A stretch of DNA of 64,000 bases from Bacteroidota bacterium (GTDB taxonomy: Bacteria; Bacteroidota; Bacteroidia; Chitinophagales; Chitinophagaceae): positions 372,001 to 436,000 of the forward strand of contig JAIUNW010000001.1 in NCBI GenBank assembly GCA_020161535.1, in the 5' to 3' direction. Below, piece by piece: positions 32,132-41,175 of this stretch (position 1 is the first letter of the stretch; every line of letters begins with the position of its first letter). The position numbers and the translations under genes are program-made. A model generated the notes under the pieces. It was not told where the DNA came from. It did no database searches and saw only the letters and a program-made list of their open reading frames with translations.

Positions 32132-33124
32132 TCAAACCAGTGCCAGCATTTTTTCGAGTCGGATATCGTAGGCACATTTGAAATGCTGCTGCGGGCAGGC
32201 GGCGCGGCCATGGAGACCGCAGGGTCGACATGCGAGGTCATAATCGATCTCAATAATATGCCGATCGTCGCTCAGCGGGCCAAAACCAAAGGAAGGCAGG
32301 GTACTGCAATAGATCGCTGCTACCGGTGCATTCACCGCCGAAGCAAAATGCATGGGCGCCGAGTCATTGACAAAATTCATCGCTGCGCCTTGCATCAGGG
32401 CCGCTGAGGCCAGAAAGTTTAATTGTCCGCACAAAGAAACCACCCCCACCCTTGCTGCCCCGGTAATAATCTCCTGCGCCAAAGCCGCATCATCGGGTGC
32501 GCCAATCAGGTAAACTTTAAGCGATGCCGGTACTTGTTGAATAAAAGCGGCCCACTGGCTGGCGGGGTATCTTTTGGTAAACCAAACCGAGGCGGGGGCG
32601 ATCACTATATAACGGTCATCCTTATACGCTGCTACTTTTTCATAGTCTGCCGCCGACGGATACAATCGCGGCTTGTAAGCAACGCCATCTGTAAAAGACG
32701 CGATCAGATCATTACAGCGTTCAATTTCATGTTTCGGGTTTTCGCCGGTACTAACGGTATGGGGTACCCGCCGCGAGAAAAAAGCACTGAAGGGATTTTT
32801 ATCGTAACCAATGGTTTCTGCCGCACCTGAAAAAGCGGTGATAAATCCCGTGGCCGCAAAACGCTGTACATTGATCACTTTGTCATAGTGCCGGGCGCGG
32901 ATGCGTCGCCAGAGCCGCCAGAGGTCGCGGTATTTCCCCGCCTTCTTATCCCATACCAGCACTTCGTGCAAAAATGGATGGCCCTTTAGTAATCCTTCGT
33001 TTCCCTTGCGCACCATCATATCGATGGCGGCTGTTGGAAAAAAAGCATGCAGTTTCTCCACAATGCCTGTTGCCAGCACCACATCGCCAATAAAAGCCGT
33101 TTGAATCACCAGAATTTTTTGCAT
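32132..33124 (-). CDS. Family 9 glycosyltransferase (ADP-heptose:LPS heptosyltransferase type)
   Basis: A 330-residue GT-B fold enzyme predicted to add heptose (or a related sugar) to lipopolysaccharide core. Features are the N-terminal [25 protein letters not shown], then [24 protein letters not shown], and the C-terminal nucleotide-sugar site with [40 protein letters not shown] and FGPLSD. The late [21 protein letters not shown] cysteine cluster is common in this family. The ATG at 33124 was chosen because homologues begin KILVIQ and a TATCTTCG -7 box (33132-33139) lies 7 bases upstream. Confidence 0.9.
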   Translation of the reverse strand: MQKILVIQTAFIGDVVLATGIVEKLHAFFPTAAIDMMVRKGNEGLLKGHPFLHEVLVWDKKAGKYRDLWRLWRRIRARHYDKVINVQRFAATGFITAFSGAAETIGYDKNPFSAFFSRRVPHTVSTGENPKHEIERCNDLIASFTDGVAYKPRLYPSAADYEKVAAYKDDRYIVIAPASVWFTKRYPASQWAAFIQQVPASLKVYLIGAPDDAALAQEIITGAARVGVVSLCGQLNFLASAALMQGAAMNFVNDSAPMHFASAVNAPVAAIYCSTLPSFGFGPLSDDRHIIEIDYDLACRPCGLHGRAACPQQHFKCAYDIRLEKMLALV

Positions 33125-33131
33125 GCGAGGG

Positions 33132-33139
33132 CGAAGATA
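33132..33139 (-). promoter_or_regulatory. -7 box of the glycosyltransferase gene
   Basis: TATCTTCG is one change from TAnnTTTG and is identical to the hisL box. It ends 7 bases before the ATG. Confidence 0.5.
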
Positions 33140-33149
33140 AACAGCCTGG

Positions 33150-33611
33150 TTACACGAACAGCCAACCGGGCCCATCGGGCCAGGTTGAAACATAGCCGGG
33201 GTAGTCGACCGCTTGCGAAGCCGGCACCCGAACCATAGCGAGAGGCATCCGCAGGCGCTTCAACCATTCGAAACTGGTTTCATCCCGGCTTAAAAAAACA
33301 GGCATCGACCCGTCGGGTGCCAGCAAGCGCTCATCCACGCCCAGTATGCCTTCCAGGCGAAAGGCGGTGCGATCGTGGGCAGCTTCCATGGTATCGGTCA
33401 TGGACAGATCGAGTGCAGCCACATGGCGCAGCAGGTCGCGCTCATCGGCCAGGAGCAGGATTTTTTCGCCGGGAAAACGAAGTATCGTAGAAACCGCATC
33501 GGCATTGGAGGCAACGACCACCAGGTGCCAGCCTGCGGGTAAATGCAGGGCAGCCGGTGAGCCGGTGGACAGCGTCGACAAACAAAGCGCGGTTATTTCA
33601 GGTGGGTTCAT
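33150..33611 (-). CDS. Hypothetical protein, 153 residues
   Basis: I do not recognise the family. The product has no signal peptide or TM. It shows an alternating hydrophobic pattern (ALHLPAGWHLVVVASNADAVSTIL, KILLLADERDLLRHVAAL) that suggests an alpha/beta fold. It then has EGILGVDERLLAPDGSMPVFLSRDET and a Trp-rich end. It diverges from sucC with 50 bases between starts and lies upstream of the glycosyltransferase gene. It is supported by an uninterrupted frame with codon use like its neighbours and an AAACTTTG -7-like box near the ATG. It is probably real, but remains the least certain full-length gene here. Confidence 0.6.
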   Translation of the reverse strand: MNPPEITALCLSTLSTGSPAALHLPAGWHLVVVASNADAVSTILRFPGEKILLLADERDLLRHVAALDLSMTDTMEAAHDRTAFRLEGILGVDERLLAPDGSMPVFLSRDETSFEWLKRLRMPLAMVRVPASQAVDYPGYVSTWPDGPGWLFV

Positions 33612-33636
33612 CGCCTGCAAAGTTTTCCTTTTTCAT

Positions 33637-33644
33637 TACCTTCG
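33637..33644 (+). promoter_or_regulatory. -7 box of sucC
   Basis: TACCTTCG, the same variant as at truB, lies 17 bases before the sucC ATG. No clear -33 TTTG is visible. Confidence 0.5.
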
Positions 33645-33661
33645 CCCAAATTTTTTCCGAC

Positions 33662-34879
33662 ATGAACTTGCACGAATACCAAGCAAAGGAATTACTGAAG
33701 AAGTACAATGTTCCCGTTCAGGAGGGCATTGCCTGTAGCACCCCCGCCGAAGCTGAAGAAGCTTATCGCACCATTCATACCCAATACGGCAGCAAATTCG
33801 CTGTGGTAAAGGCGCAAATCCACGCTGGTGGACGCGGTAAAGGCAAGATTCGCGGTACTGAGCAACGGGGGGTGGCTGTTGGAAAAAATGCGGAAGACAT
33901 CAAGAATATTGCGCAGAATATTTTGGGTGGCACCCTGGTGACCATCCAAACGGGTGAAGCCGGAAAAGTAGTGAACAAGGTATTGGTGGCGCAGGATGTT
34001 TACTATGAAGGCCCCAACCCGGTGAAAGAACTTTATCTGTCGATTTTGCTCGACCGTACCAAGGGCATGAATGTAGTCATGTACAGCACCGAAGGCGGTA
34101 TGGATATTGAGGAAGTAGCGCACAATACACCTGATAAAATCTTCAAAGAGTGGGTGCACCCCGGTGGCCCCTTGCAGCCCTTCCAGGCGCGCAAAATCGC
34201 GTTCAACCTGGGCCTGAGTGGGGAAGCTTTTAAGAACTGCGTGAAGTTTGTGACCAATTTGTACAATGCTTATATCGGGCTTGATTGCGCCATGCTGGAG
34301 ATCAATCCGCTGTTTAAAACAGCCGATGAAAAAATTATTGCGGTTGATTGCAAAATGAATATCGACGACAACGCGTTGTTGCGTCATGCCGACCTCGCTG
34401 CCATGCGCGATATTACCGAAGAAGATCCCACCGAAGTGGAAGCCGGTAAGTACAACCTGAGCTTTGTGAAACTGGATGGTAATGTGGGCTGCATGGTGAA
34501 CGGCGCCGGACTGGCGATGGCAACCATGGACATGATCAAACTGAGTGGTGGCGAACCCGCCAACTTCCTGGACGTAGGTGGTACTGCCAATGCCCAAACG
34601 GTGGAAGCCGGTTTCCGGATTATCATGAAGGACCCCAAAGTAAAAGCCATATTAATAAATATTTTTGGGGGTATCGTGCGTTGTGACCGGGTAGCAGCCG
34701 GTGTGGTGGATGCGTACAAGAACCTCGGCAATATCAATATTCCGATCATCGTACGCCTGCAAGGTACCAATGCGGCAGAAGCGAAGAAGCTGTTGGATGA
34801 AAGTGGTTTGAAGATCCAGAGTGCCATTGTGCTGAGCGAAGCGGCAGAACTGGTGAATAAAGCAGTAACTGCTGCCTGA
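33662..34879 (+). CDS. sucC: Succinyl-CoA ligase (ADP/GDP-forming) beta subunit
   Basis: It forms succinate and nucleoside triphosphate from succinyl-CoA in the TCA cycle, as heterodimer with SucD. The 405-residue product starts MNLHEYQAKELLKKYNVPV, followed by the ATP-grasp segment VVKAQIHAGGRGKG, then EINPL, the nucleotide-metal NIDDNALLRH region and the C-terminal CoA-ligase domain GGTANAQTVEAGFRI and NIFGGIVRCDRVAAGVV. The upstream in-frame extension to 33557 overlaps a divergent gene and is rejected. SucD is not next to it; it is followed by a terminator and an unrelated sugar dehydrogenase gene, so the alpha subunit must be elsewhere. Confidence 0.95.
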   Translation: MNLHEYQAKELLKKYNVPVQEGIACSTPAEAEEAYRTIHTQYGSKFAVVKAQIHAGGRGKGKIRGTEQRGVAVGKNAEDIKNIAQNILGGTLVTIQTGEAGKVVNKVLVAQDVYYEGPNPVKELYLSILLDRTKGMNVVMYSTEGGMDIEEVAHNTPDKIFKEWVHPGGPLQPFQARKIAFNLGLSGEAFKNCVKFVTNLYNAYIGLDCAMLEINPLFKTADEKIIAVDCKMNIDDNALLRHADLAAMRDITEEDPTEVEAGKYNLSFVKLDGNVGCMVNGAGLAMATMDMIKLSGGEPANFLDVGGTANAQTVEAGFRIIMKDPKVKAILINIFGGIVRCDRVAAGVVDAYKNLGNINIPIIVRLQGTNAAEAKKLLDESGLKIQSAIVLSEAAELVNKAVTAA

Positions 34880-34910
34880 TCGAGCTTAACTTACTGATTA
34901 AAAACCCTTT

Positions 34911-34943
34911 AATAAGTTGCCCAAAAAGCAACTTATTTTTATT
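34911..34943 (+). terminator. Rho-independent terminator after sucC
   Basis: AATAAGTTGC and GCAACTTATT form a 10-base-pair stem with a 7-base loop, followed by a T-run. Confidence 0.88.
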
Positions 34944-35008
34944 TGGTATGATTTTTTCGCAGAATACATGGTGGAATTCAAACACATACAAACTAATGCA
35001 ACACCCGA

Positions 35009-36241
35009 ATGAAGAAAAAACTACTGGTAGTATTAGCTACCGCTCTGATTATCAACGCTTGTAGCAAGAATAAATCTGGCACAGGCGATACGGATCCGGT
35101 GATTACGGATACCACTGGTGTAGAAAAGAATCCCCCTAACACCACGTACAAACCGGCTTTTACCGGTCAAACCCGCATTGGCGGGGTCACCACAACCACA
35201 CCCTGGGAGGGTAAAATCCTCACCAGTAACCTGGTCAGTCCCTGGGGCATTGCCGCCCTACCCGACGGCCGGTTCCTTATTACCGAAAAAACCGGTAACA
35301 TTCGCGTGGTGGATGCGCAGGGAAATATTTCGGCGGCATTGACCAATGCACCCACCGATGTAAAAACCGATGGGCAGGCGGGCGTTCTGGGGATAACCAT
35401 CGATCCGCAATTCAATAGCAACCGAATGATCTACTGGATCTATTCGCGTGAAACAGACGATGGCAATGTACCGGCGCTCACCAAGGCCCGGTTGTCGAAC
35501 GACTATACCAGCCTGGAAAACGTAACCGTGATCTACGAAGCCCGACCTGCTCATGGCGGTAATGCGCATTACGGCGGTCGCGTGAAAATCGATGCCGAAG
35601 GACATGTTTTCATGAGTGTGGGTGAAAGATCAGATATCGCTACCCGGCCCCTGGCCCAGTCGTTGACGGCTGCTATTGGCAAGGTATTGCGGCTTACGCG
35701 CGATGGCGCTGCGGCGGCGGGTAATCCTTTCGCGGGACGCAGCGATGCCTTACCGGAGATTTACAGCTATGGCCATCGTAACCCCCAGGGGTTGGCGTTG
35801 AGTACGGTCGACGGACATCTTTGGGAGGCTGAAATGGGTCCACGTGGCGGCGATGAAATCAACTATATTGAAGCAGGTCACAATTACGGCTGGCCAACGA
35901 TTGGGTATGGTATTGAATACTCCGGCGAACCCGTGGGCCAGGGCATTACCCAACAAAGCGGTATGGACCAGCCAGTTTATTATTGGGATCCGGTTGTTTC
36001 GCCCAGTGGTGTTACGTTTTACAACGGATCTGATATGGCAGAGTGGAAAGACAATCTATTCCTCGCCTGCCTGAGCGGCAAACAGATTACGCGATTGATA
36101 CTTCGGAATAATAAAGTAGTGGGTGAAGAACGCCTGCTGGCCAGTGAAGACCAACGTTTTCGTGATATCACGCAAGGCGCTGATGGCGCTTTGTATGCTG
36201 TAACTGATGGTGGTAGGTTGTATCGCATTGGTAAGAAATAA
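35009..36241 (+). CDS. PQQ-dependent aldose sugar dehydrogenase-like lipoprotein
   Basis: A 410-residue protein of the soluble glucose/sorbosone dehydrogenase (Asd/YliI) beta-propeller family. Such enzymes oxidise aldoses in the periplasm using PQQ. The signal MKKKLLVVLATALIINACSK has a lipobox, so it is probably membrane-anchored, with an acidic/Thr linker before the domain. Motifs include NLVSPWGIAALPDGRFLITEK, the AHGGNAHYGGR segment with the PQQ/active-site His, the SYGHRNPQGLA signature and EMGPRGGDEINYIEAGHNYGWP. It is a single gene between two terminators. PQQ synthesis genes are not in view. Confidence 0.9.
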   Translation: MKKKLLVVLATALIINACSKNKSGTGDTDPVITDTTGVEKNPPNTTYKPAFTGQTRIGGVTTTTPWEGKILTSNLVSPWGIAALPDGRFLITEKTGNIRVVDAQGNISAALTNAPTDVKTDGQAGVLGITIDPQFNSNRMIYWIYSRETDDGNVPALTKARLSNDYTSLENVTVIYEARPAHGGNAHYGGRVKIDAEGHVFMSVGERSDIATRPLAQSLTAAIGKVLRLTRDGAAAAGNPFAGRSDALPEIYSYGHRNPQGLALSTVDGHLWEAEMGPRGGDEINYIEAGHNYGWPTIGYGIEYSGEPVGQGITQQSGMDQPVYYWDPVVSPSGVTFYNGSDMAEWKDNLFLACLSGKQITRLILRNNKVVGEERLLASEDQRFRDITQGADGALYAVTDGGRLYRIGKK

Positions 36242-36297
36242 TGGCTGTGACAAATAGTAAAAAAGTTGTTTAAACGGGTTGCTATTGATCAGTACAC

Positions 36298-36332
36298 AAA
36301 AAAAGCCACTCCTAATAAGGGGTGGCTTTTTT
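36298..36332. terminator. Bidirectional terminator
   Basis: A-run, AGCCACTCCT, 4-base loop, AGGGGTGGCT (with one G-T pair), T-run. It serves the sugar dehydrogenase gene on the plus strand and the convergent Pr6Pr gene on the minus strand. Confidence 0.85.
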
Positions 36333-36356
36333 GGGTTTGTACGATAGCGAATGAAT

Positions 36357-36950
36357 TTACTGTTTCACTACTTCTTTTCGTGCCCGGAGCCAAACAAAAA
36401 GTATACAAACCAGTAGGAATACCAGCAGTAGCAGCGCTGCATTGACCAAAACTTGCTTCAAACCAAGCACAGTTACATTCACAAACGGATAGGGATAATA
36501 ACCGGCCACTGCCCCCCGCGAAAGAATAAAAACCAGGTACAACAGTGGATAGAGCATCCATTTCGGAATTTGTGCATAATGCACATGCGTATCGTCGTAG
36601 AACCACCAATAAACCAGTACCAATAGCGGTATAATGGTGTGCAGCAGTTCGTCAACGACCATTTGCAAACCGGTAGGGCTCCAGGTATGTCTAAGCAACA
36701 CCTGGTAAACGAGCCCGACGATGAAAATATAAACGGTTACCGGCGTGAGTACGCGTATAGCACGCCGGCCTGTTGCAAGTACAGAAAAAGAAACGGCAAC
36801 AATAGCATTGGTCAAAATGGTAAAATAACTGAAAAAGCGTATGATGGTCTCCGTTGGCCCGGCAGTGCGATTCTTCATCAGCAGGAAAAACTGTATGACG
36901 ACAGCCGCCCAGGCCAACAGCGCAATTGTTCCGGCAAATTTTTGCTTCAT
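36357..36950 (-). CDS. Pr6Pr family membrane protein
   Basis: A 197-residue integral membrane protein with six TMs, resembling the FAR-17a/AIG1-like Pr6Pr family. TM1 holds TIALLAWAAVVIQFFLL. TFxYFTxxTN-type signature residues occur as FFSYFTILTNAIVAVSFSV. HTWSPTGLQMVVDELLHTIIPLLVLVYW contains the conserved Asp/His pair, and the KWMLYPLLYLVFILSRG segment follows. The function is unknown in bacteria. Its ATG is 3 bases after the stop codon of the upstream sugar isomerase-like gene. Confidence 0.88.
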   Translation of the reverse strand: MKQKFAGTIALLAWAAVVIQFFLLMKNRTAGPTETIIRFFSYFTILTNAIVAVSFSVLATGRRAIRVLTPVTVYIFIVGLVYQVLLRHTWSPTGLQMVVDELLHTIIPLLVLVYWWFYDDTHVHYAQIPKWMLYPLLYLVFILSRGAVAGYYPYPFVNVTVLGLKQVLVNAALLLLVFLLVCILFVWLRARKEVVKQ

Positions 36951-36953
36951 TGA

Positions 36954-37880
36954 CTAGTTGTTGGCTGTTTGCTGCCAGATTTTGGCAAAGGCATCGGGAA
37001 AATCGGCGAGTGCAATGTCGGGTGCTGCAATTTCCGGATGCCATAATTTTTCCCATTCAAAGGAATAGAATCCTTTGTATCCGCCGGTTTTTAGGGCCGT
37101 GATGGCTTCTTTGGCCGGGCCCTCCCCTTGGCCAAATAGCACATAATTTTCTTTGTCGTCTTTTTTGATCGAATCTTTCAGGTGACAGTGGAAGATATAG
37201 GGTTTCAAGGCCTTGTACACTGTTGCAGGTGCTTCTTTGGTTACCGTCCACATATTGTAAAAATCCCAAACCAATCCGGCGTGTGGATGGTTTACCTGCT
37301 GCATGATGGCCAGTACATCGGCTGTCCACACCAGTTGTCCGTGGGTTTCCATCAGCACTTTCACCTTTGTTCCATTGGCATAATCGGCGAGTGTGCGTAA
37401 GCCCGCAGCAATGCGATCCATCGTTGTTTGTTTGTCCTCACCCGCCACAAAGCTGTTGGGAAAAACGCGCACATTTACCTGGCCCAGTGCGGCAGCGAGA
37501 TCAATGAATCTCTTGCCATTGTCTAAGTTCTCCTGGCGCTTCTTTTCATCGGCATGGTGCAGTTCGCAAGAAGAACCAAGCGTTGCGATTTTCAATTTTT
37601 TCGCGCTACAGGCTGCCTTTGCTTTTTCGATCGCCGCCGGGTTGGCAAACACCGGCGATTTGGGCAAATCCATTTCTCGTTGGATGCCACGTATTTCAAT
37701 GCCCTGGTAACGATGTGTAACAGCGAATTGGAGGATCTCGTCAAAAGACCAGTCGGGGCAGCCAAGGGTAGAGAAGGAAAGCCTGGCAGCAGCGGGCTTG
37801 TTAGCAAACAAAGCGGATTGGTTAAAAGCCAGCAGCGCACTGGCAGCAACTGATTGGGAAATAAAAGTTCGCCTTTTCAT
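36954..37880 (-). CDS. Sugar phosphate isomerase/epimerase-like TIM-barrel protein with Tat signal
   Basis: A 308-residue xylose-isomerase-like TIM barrel (AP endonuclease 2 fold). The N-terminus MKRRTFISQSVAASALLAF has the twin-arginine RRxFI pattern, so folded export by Tat is likely. Visible elements are FSTLGCPDWSFDEILQFAV, YQGIEIRGIQREMDLP, KVLMETHGQL, AGLVWDFYNMW and PYIFHCHLKD, which supply metal-binding Glu, Asp and His in this fold. The ATG at 37880 was preferred to a longer frame. Substrate specificity cannot be read from the sequence. Confidence 0.88.
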   Translation of the reverse strand: MKRRTFISQSVAASALLAFNQSALFANKPAAARLSFSTLGCPDWSFDEILQFAVTHRYQGIEIRGIQREMDLPKSPVFANPAAIEKAKAACSAKKLKIATLGSSCELHHADEKKRQENLDNGKRFIDLAAALGQVNVRVFPNSFVAGEDKQTTMDRIAAGLRTLADYANGTKVKVLMETHGQLVWTADVLAIMQQVNHPHAGLVWDFYNMWTVTKEAPATVYKALKPYIFHCHLKDSIKKDDKENYVLFGQGEGPAKEAITALKTGGYKGFYSFEWEKLWHPEIAAPDIALADFPDAFAKIWQQTANN

Positions 37881-37926
37881 AACACTGTATATACATGGGT
37901 AAGTTACAAAAATTATTTCCTGGCAT

Positions 37927-38307
37927 TTATACACGCCAACCTGTTGTATAGAGTGTAAGGCCCATGGCCAAGAGGGCCGGTAGCGCCTGCACAAAGAAGA
38001 TTTTCTTGCTCGCCGTCAGCGCACCAAAGATGCCGGCAATTGAAATACAGCCTAGAAAAAACAACCGCACATTGATTTGCCAGGCCGGGTCTTTTATCAG
38101 GAAAGACCAGATCAAACCGGCGGCTAAAAACCCGTTGTAGAGCCCCTGGTTGGCCGCCATGCCCTTGGTAGGTGTAAACATATTTTCGGCCATTGCGCCG
38201 CGGAATGTTTTTTTGCCCACCGTTTCCCAGGCAAACATTTCCATCCATAGAATATACAGGTGTTCCAGAGCAACGACGGCGGTTAGAATGCTGGCAATGG
38301 TTTGCAT
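37927..38307 (-). CDS. DUF1304 family membrane protein
   Basis: A 126-residue protein with four TMs, beginning MQTIASILTAVVALEHLYIL. EHLYILWMEMF, NQGLYNGFLAAGLIWS and ALTASKKIFFVQALPALLAMGLTL are characteristic of DUF1304. The family is common and uncharacterised. The ATG at 38307 was chosen over an upstream TTG. It is followed by the Tat-signal isomerase gene. Confidence 0.9.
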   Translation of the reverse strand: MQTIASILTAVVALEHLYILWMEMFAWETVGKKTFRGAMAENMFTPTKGMAANQGLYNGFLAAGLIWSFLIKDPAWQINVRLFFLGCISIAGIFGALTASKKIFFVQALPALLAMGLTLYTTGWRV

Positions 38308-38362
38308 ATCGACCAAGAATTATGTAATGGAAATTGCCGATGGCAGGTTGCTTTAACGGCTA

Positions 38363-38893
<531 letters not shown>

Positions 38894-38994
38894 CTAATCA
38901 ACTTATAGAAACCAAACAAATTGTCATCCTAGTCGTACAGTTTCGCCGCCCATCGTTACGGCAAGATTCTTGCGGCTATTATCCCAAAAAAGTT

Positions 38995-40254
38995 ATGGCT
39001 GCTCCCACTGCTATTGCCGTTGCCTCCCTACATGCAGGTCGCCCAATGCCAAAGTATACTGGCCGCCAATTGGTGCTGTTAAACACAGCCGCCAAAACCA
39101 GCGTGCTCATCAACCAGGCGAAAAAAGCATCGCTGCGTTTCGCCAACTCGCTCGATTTTAGCAAGGCCAAATCGGGCGATTTTCTGCACATGGCGCTGCT
39201 ACAAGCCGACGGTATCGTGTTCGATAAACTTAAAGTGGCCATCATCAACGAAGAAGCCAACGAGCCCCTGAAACACTTGCTGGCATCGAGCAGTACGGCG
39301 AAAAATTTTTTATGGCAGGAACCCGAACGCTATGTGTATGCCTTCGCCAAAAAGAAAAAACAAATCATCGATTTCAAAGACAATTCCACTGCCAGTTGGG
39401 CCATGCAAGCCATTGAAGTATTGCAATCGAAATACAGTGGCAAAGGCATCAATGTGGCCGTGCTGGACACCGGCATCGATACAACGCACCCCGATCTGAA
39501 AGCACGCATCAAAAAGAAGAAGAGTTTTGTAAAGGGGCAACAGGTGACTGATCTCAATGGGCATGGTACGCATTGCGGCGGACTCATTGCGGGCGACAAA
39601 CACGCCACCCGCCATTTTCGCTATGGGGTGGCACCGCAAACCAATTTGTATGTGGGCAAAGTGCTGAACAACGAAGGGTCGGGTACCGATGCTTCTATCC
39701 TGGCCGGCATTGAATGGGCCATGGAAAATAAATGTCGCATCGTTTCTATGTCGCTCGGTGCCGAAGCGTCTATCGGTGAGGCCTACTCGAAAGTGTATGA
39801 ATCGGTTGCTGCCGAAGCGTTGAAAAACAATTGCCTGATCATCGCTGCGGCCGGCAACGAAAGCCAGCGCAGCCGCGGTTATATATCACCGGTAGGCCAT
39901 CCGGCCAATTGTCCGTCGATTATAGCGGTGGCTGCGCTCGACCAACAATTGAAAGTGGCTGATTTCTCTTGTGGTGGGTTGAACACCGACGGCGGGCAAG
40001 TTGATATTGCCAGTCCCGGGGTCAATATCTGGAGTACCTGGAAGAACAAAGCTTATCGCAGAGAATCGGGCACATCGATGGCCACACCCATTGTAGCTGG
40101 CATCGCGGCGTTGTTGGCAGATCAGGACCCAACCATCACGGCAGCAGCCCTGTGGATGAAATTGACCCAACAAGCGAAACGGTTACAATGGCCGGCAAGT
40201 GATATCGGCGCCGGACTCGCCATTGCCCCGCAAAAAGTTACTTTTACCCCATGA
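38995..40254 (+). CDS. Subtilisin-family (S8) serine protease without signal peptide
   Basis: A 419-residue protease with the full triad: Asp158 (AVLDTGIDTTHPDL), His190 (LNGHGTHCGG), Ser361 (ESGTSMATPIVAGI), plus oxyanion Asn288 (IIAAAGNES). The first 120 residues form a separate domain with sequence such as DGIVFDKLKVAIINEEANEPL that may act as an internal prodomain. The N-terminus is not a signal peptide, so the enzyme is predicted to be cytoplasmic, or exported by an unusual route. Its stop codon overlaps the start of a 67-residue gene that looks like an I9 inhibitor (ATGA), so both are made together. The substrate is unknown. Confidence 0.9.
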   Translation: MAAPTAIAVASLHAGRPMPKYTGRQLVLLNTAAKTSVLINQAKKASLRFANSLDFSKAKSGDFLHMALLQADGIVFDKLKVAIINEEANEPLKHLLASSSTAKNFLWQEPERYVYAFAKKKKQIIDFKDNSTASWAMQAIEVLQSKYSGKGINVAVLDTGIDTTHPDLKARIKKKKSFVKGQQVTDLNGHGTHCGGLIAGDKHATRHFRYGVAPQTNLYVGKVLNNEGSGTDASILAGIEWAMENKCRIVSMSLGAEASIGEAYSKVYESVAAEALKNNCLIIAAAGNESQRSRGYISPVGHPANCPSIIAVAALDQQLKVADFSCGGLNTDGGQVDIASPGVNIWSTWKNKAYRRESGTSMATPIVAGIAALLADQDPTITAAALWMKLTQQAKRLQWPASDIGAGLAIAPQKVTFTP

Positions 40255-40454
40255 AATTCATCGCCGTGGTTCATAATAAAACACAGGCGGGCAAAGTGGC
40301 TGCCGCACTGAAGGCGATGGGTTGTCAGATTGACCAGGTGTTGAAAACGACGGGCGTTATTACGGGTGATAGTGGTCCGCACAAATTGGCCGACATCAAA
40401 ATCGACGGCATCAAATCAATTGAAGCCGATGGCAGCAAGCGGGCCGGTAACTAA
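40251..40454 (+). CDS. Small I9-like (subtilisin propeptide/inhibitor) protein
   Basis: A 67-residue protein beginning MKFIAVVHNKTQAGKVAAAL. Its order of strands and helices fits the subtilisin propeptide / inhibitor I9 fold: beta (FIAVVHN), helix (GKVAAALKAMG), beta (QIDQVLKTTG), beta (VITGD), helix (PHKLADIK) and a last beta GIKSIEADG. The late motif (helix, then IxGIKSIEAD) is like the LxxIxGVxxVExD ending of I9 domains. It overlaps the S8 protease stop codon by 4 bases, which suggests a stoichiometric chaperone or inhibitor. Similarity is by eye; residue identity to any known I9 protein is low. Confidence 0.65.
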   Translation: MKFIAVVHNKTQAGKVAAALKAMGCQIDQVLKTTGVITGDSGPHKLADIKIDGIKSIEADGSKRAGN

Positions 40455-40525
40455 CCGGAAACCTTTCAGCAAGTTTGTTTCCTGGCTGCTGGATATTACC
40501 ACATTTTACAGGAACTTTGTGACCC

Positions 40526-41056
40526 ATGCCTTATATCCATATCACCCGGCAATGGGTGCACGACATTGTAATTGGTTGCGGATTTTGTCCCTTTGCAGCG
40601 CATGTGTATGACCGTGACCTGATCCGTTATCGCGTAGCAGAAAAAGATGAAGACCTGCGCGCATTGCTCCTAGCCGAAGCCGCCTGGCTCGATGAAAATC
40701 AAAAGACCGATACAACCCTGGTGATTGTGCCGCATGCACTCGATGATTTTGAAGACTACCTCGACAAATTAGATGAACTCGATACGGCCCTGCTCAAGGA
40801 AGGGTATGAAGGAGTTTATCAATTGGCGAGTTTTCATCCGCAGTATGTGTTTGCCGGTGCGCCGCCCGACGATCCCGCCAATTATACCAATCGCGCGCCT
40901 TTTCCGCTGTTTCACTTGTTGCGTGAAGCCAGTATCGACGAGGCGCTCGAACACTACAAAGGCGATCCCGAAGCGATTCCTGACCGCAATATTGCCTTTG
41001 CCCGCAAACAGGGAACAGCTTATTTCAAGGCGATCCTGGCCCGGCTGGGTGAATAA
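40526..41056 (+). CDS. DUF1415 family protein
   Basis: A 176-residue soluble protein of the DUF1415 family, recognised by WVHDIVIGCGFCPFAAHVYDRDLIRY, a conserved Cys-x-x-Cys-Pro-type segment (GCGFCPFA), TLVIVPHAL, YQLASFHPQYVFAGAPPDD and NRAPFPLFHLLREASI. The cysteine pair and HPxY motif could bind metal, but the role is unknown. A GAACTTTG -7-like box ends 6 bases before the ATG. It starts 71 bases after the protease/I9 pair. Confidence 0.92.
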   Translation: MPYIHITRQWVHDIVIGCGFCPFAAHVYDRDLIRYRVAEKDEDLRALLLAEAAWLDENQKTDTTLVIVPHALDDFEDYLDKLDELDTALLKEGYEGVYQLASFHPQYVFAGAPPDDPANYTNRAPFPLFHLLREASIDEALEHYKGDPEAIPDRNIAFARKQGTAYFKAILARLGE

Positions 41057-41175
41057 AAGCCAGGGCTTACAAAAATTATATTTAGACGTAGGGGTAAAAG
41101 GATGAATGGTTGTCGTATTGAAAAGACTGTTTGGCAGAAGCGATTATTTTTAACCGGCATTACCAACCCAATAGC

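Noticed and set aside
33692..34597. 301-residue minus-strand open frame
   Set aside because: Antisense shadow of sucC; no recognisable protein sequence.
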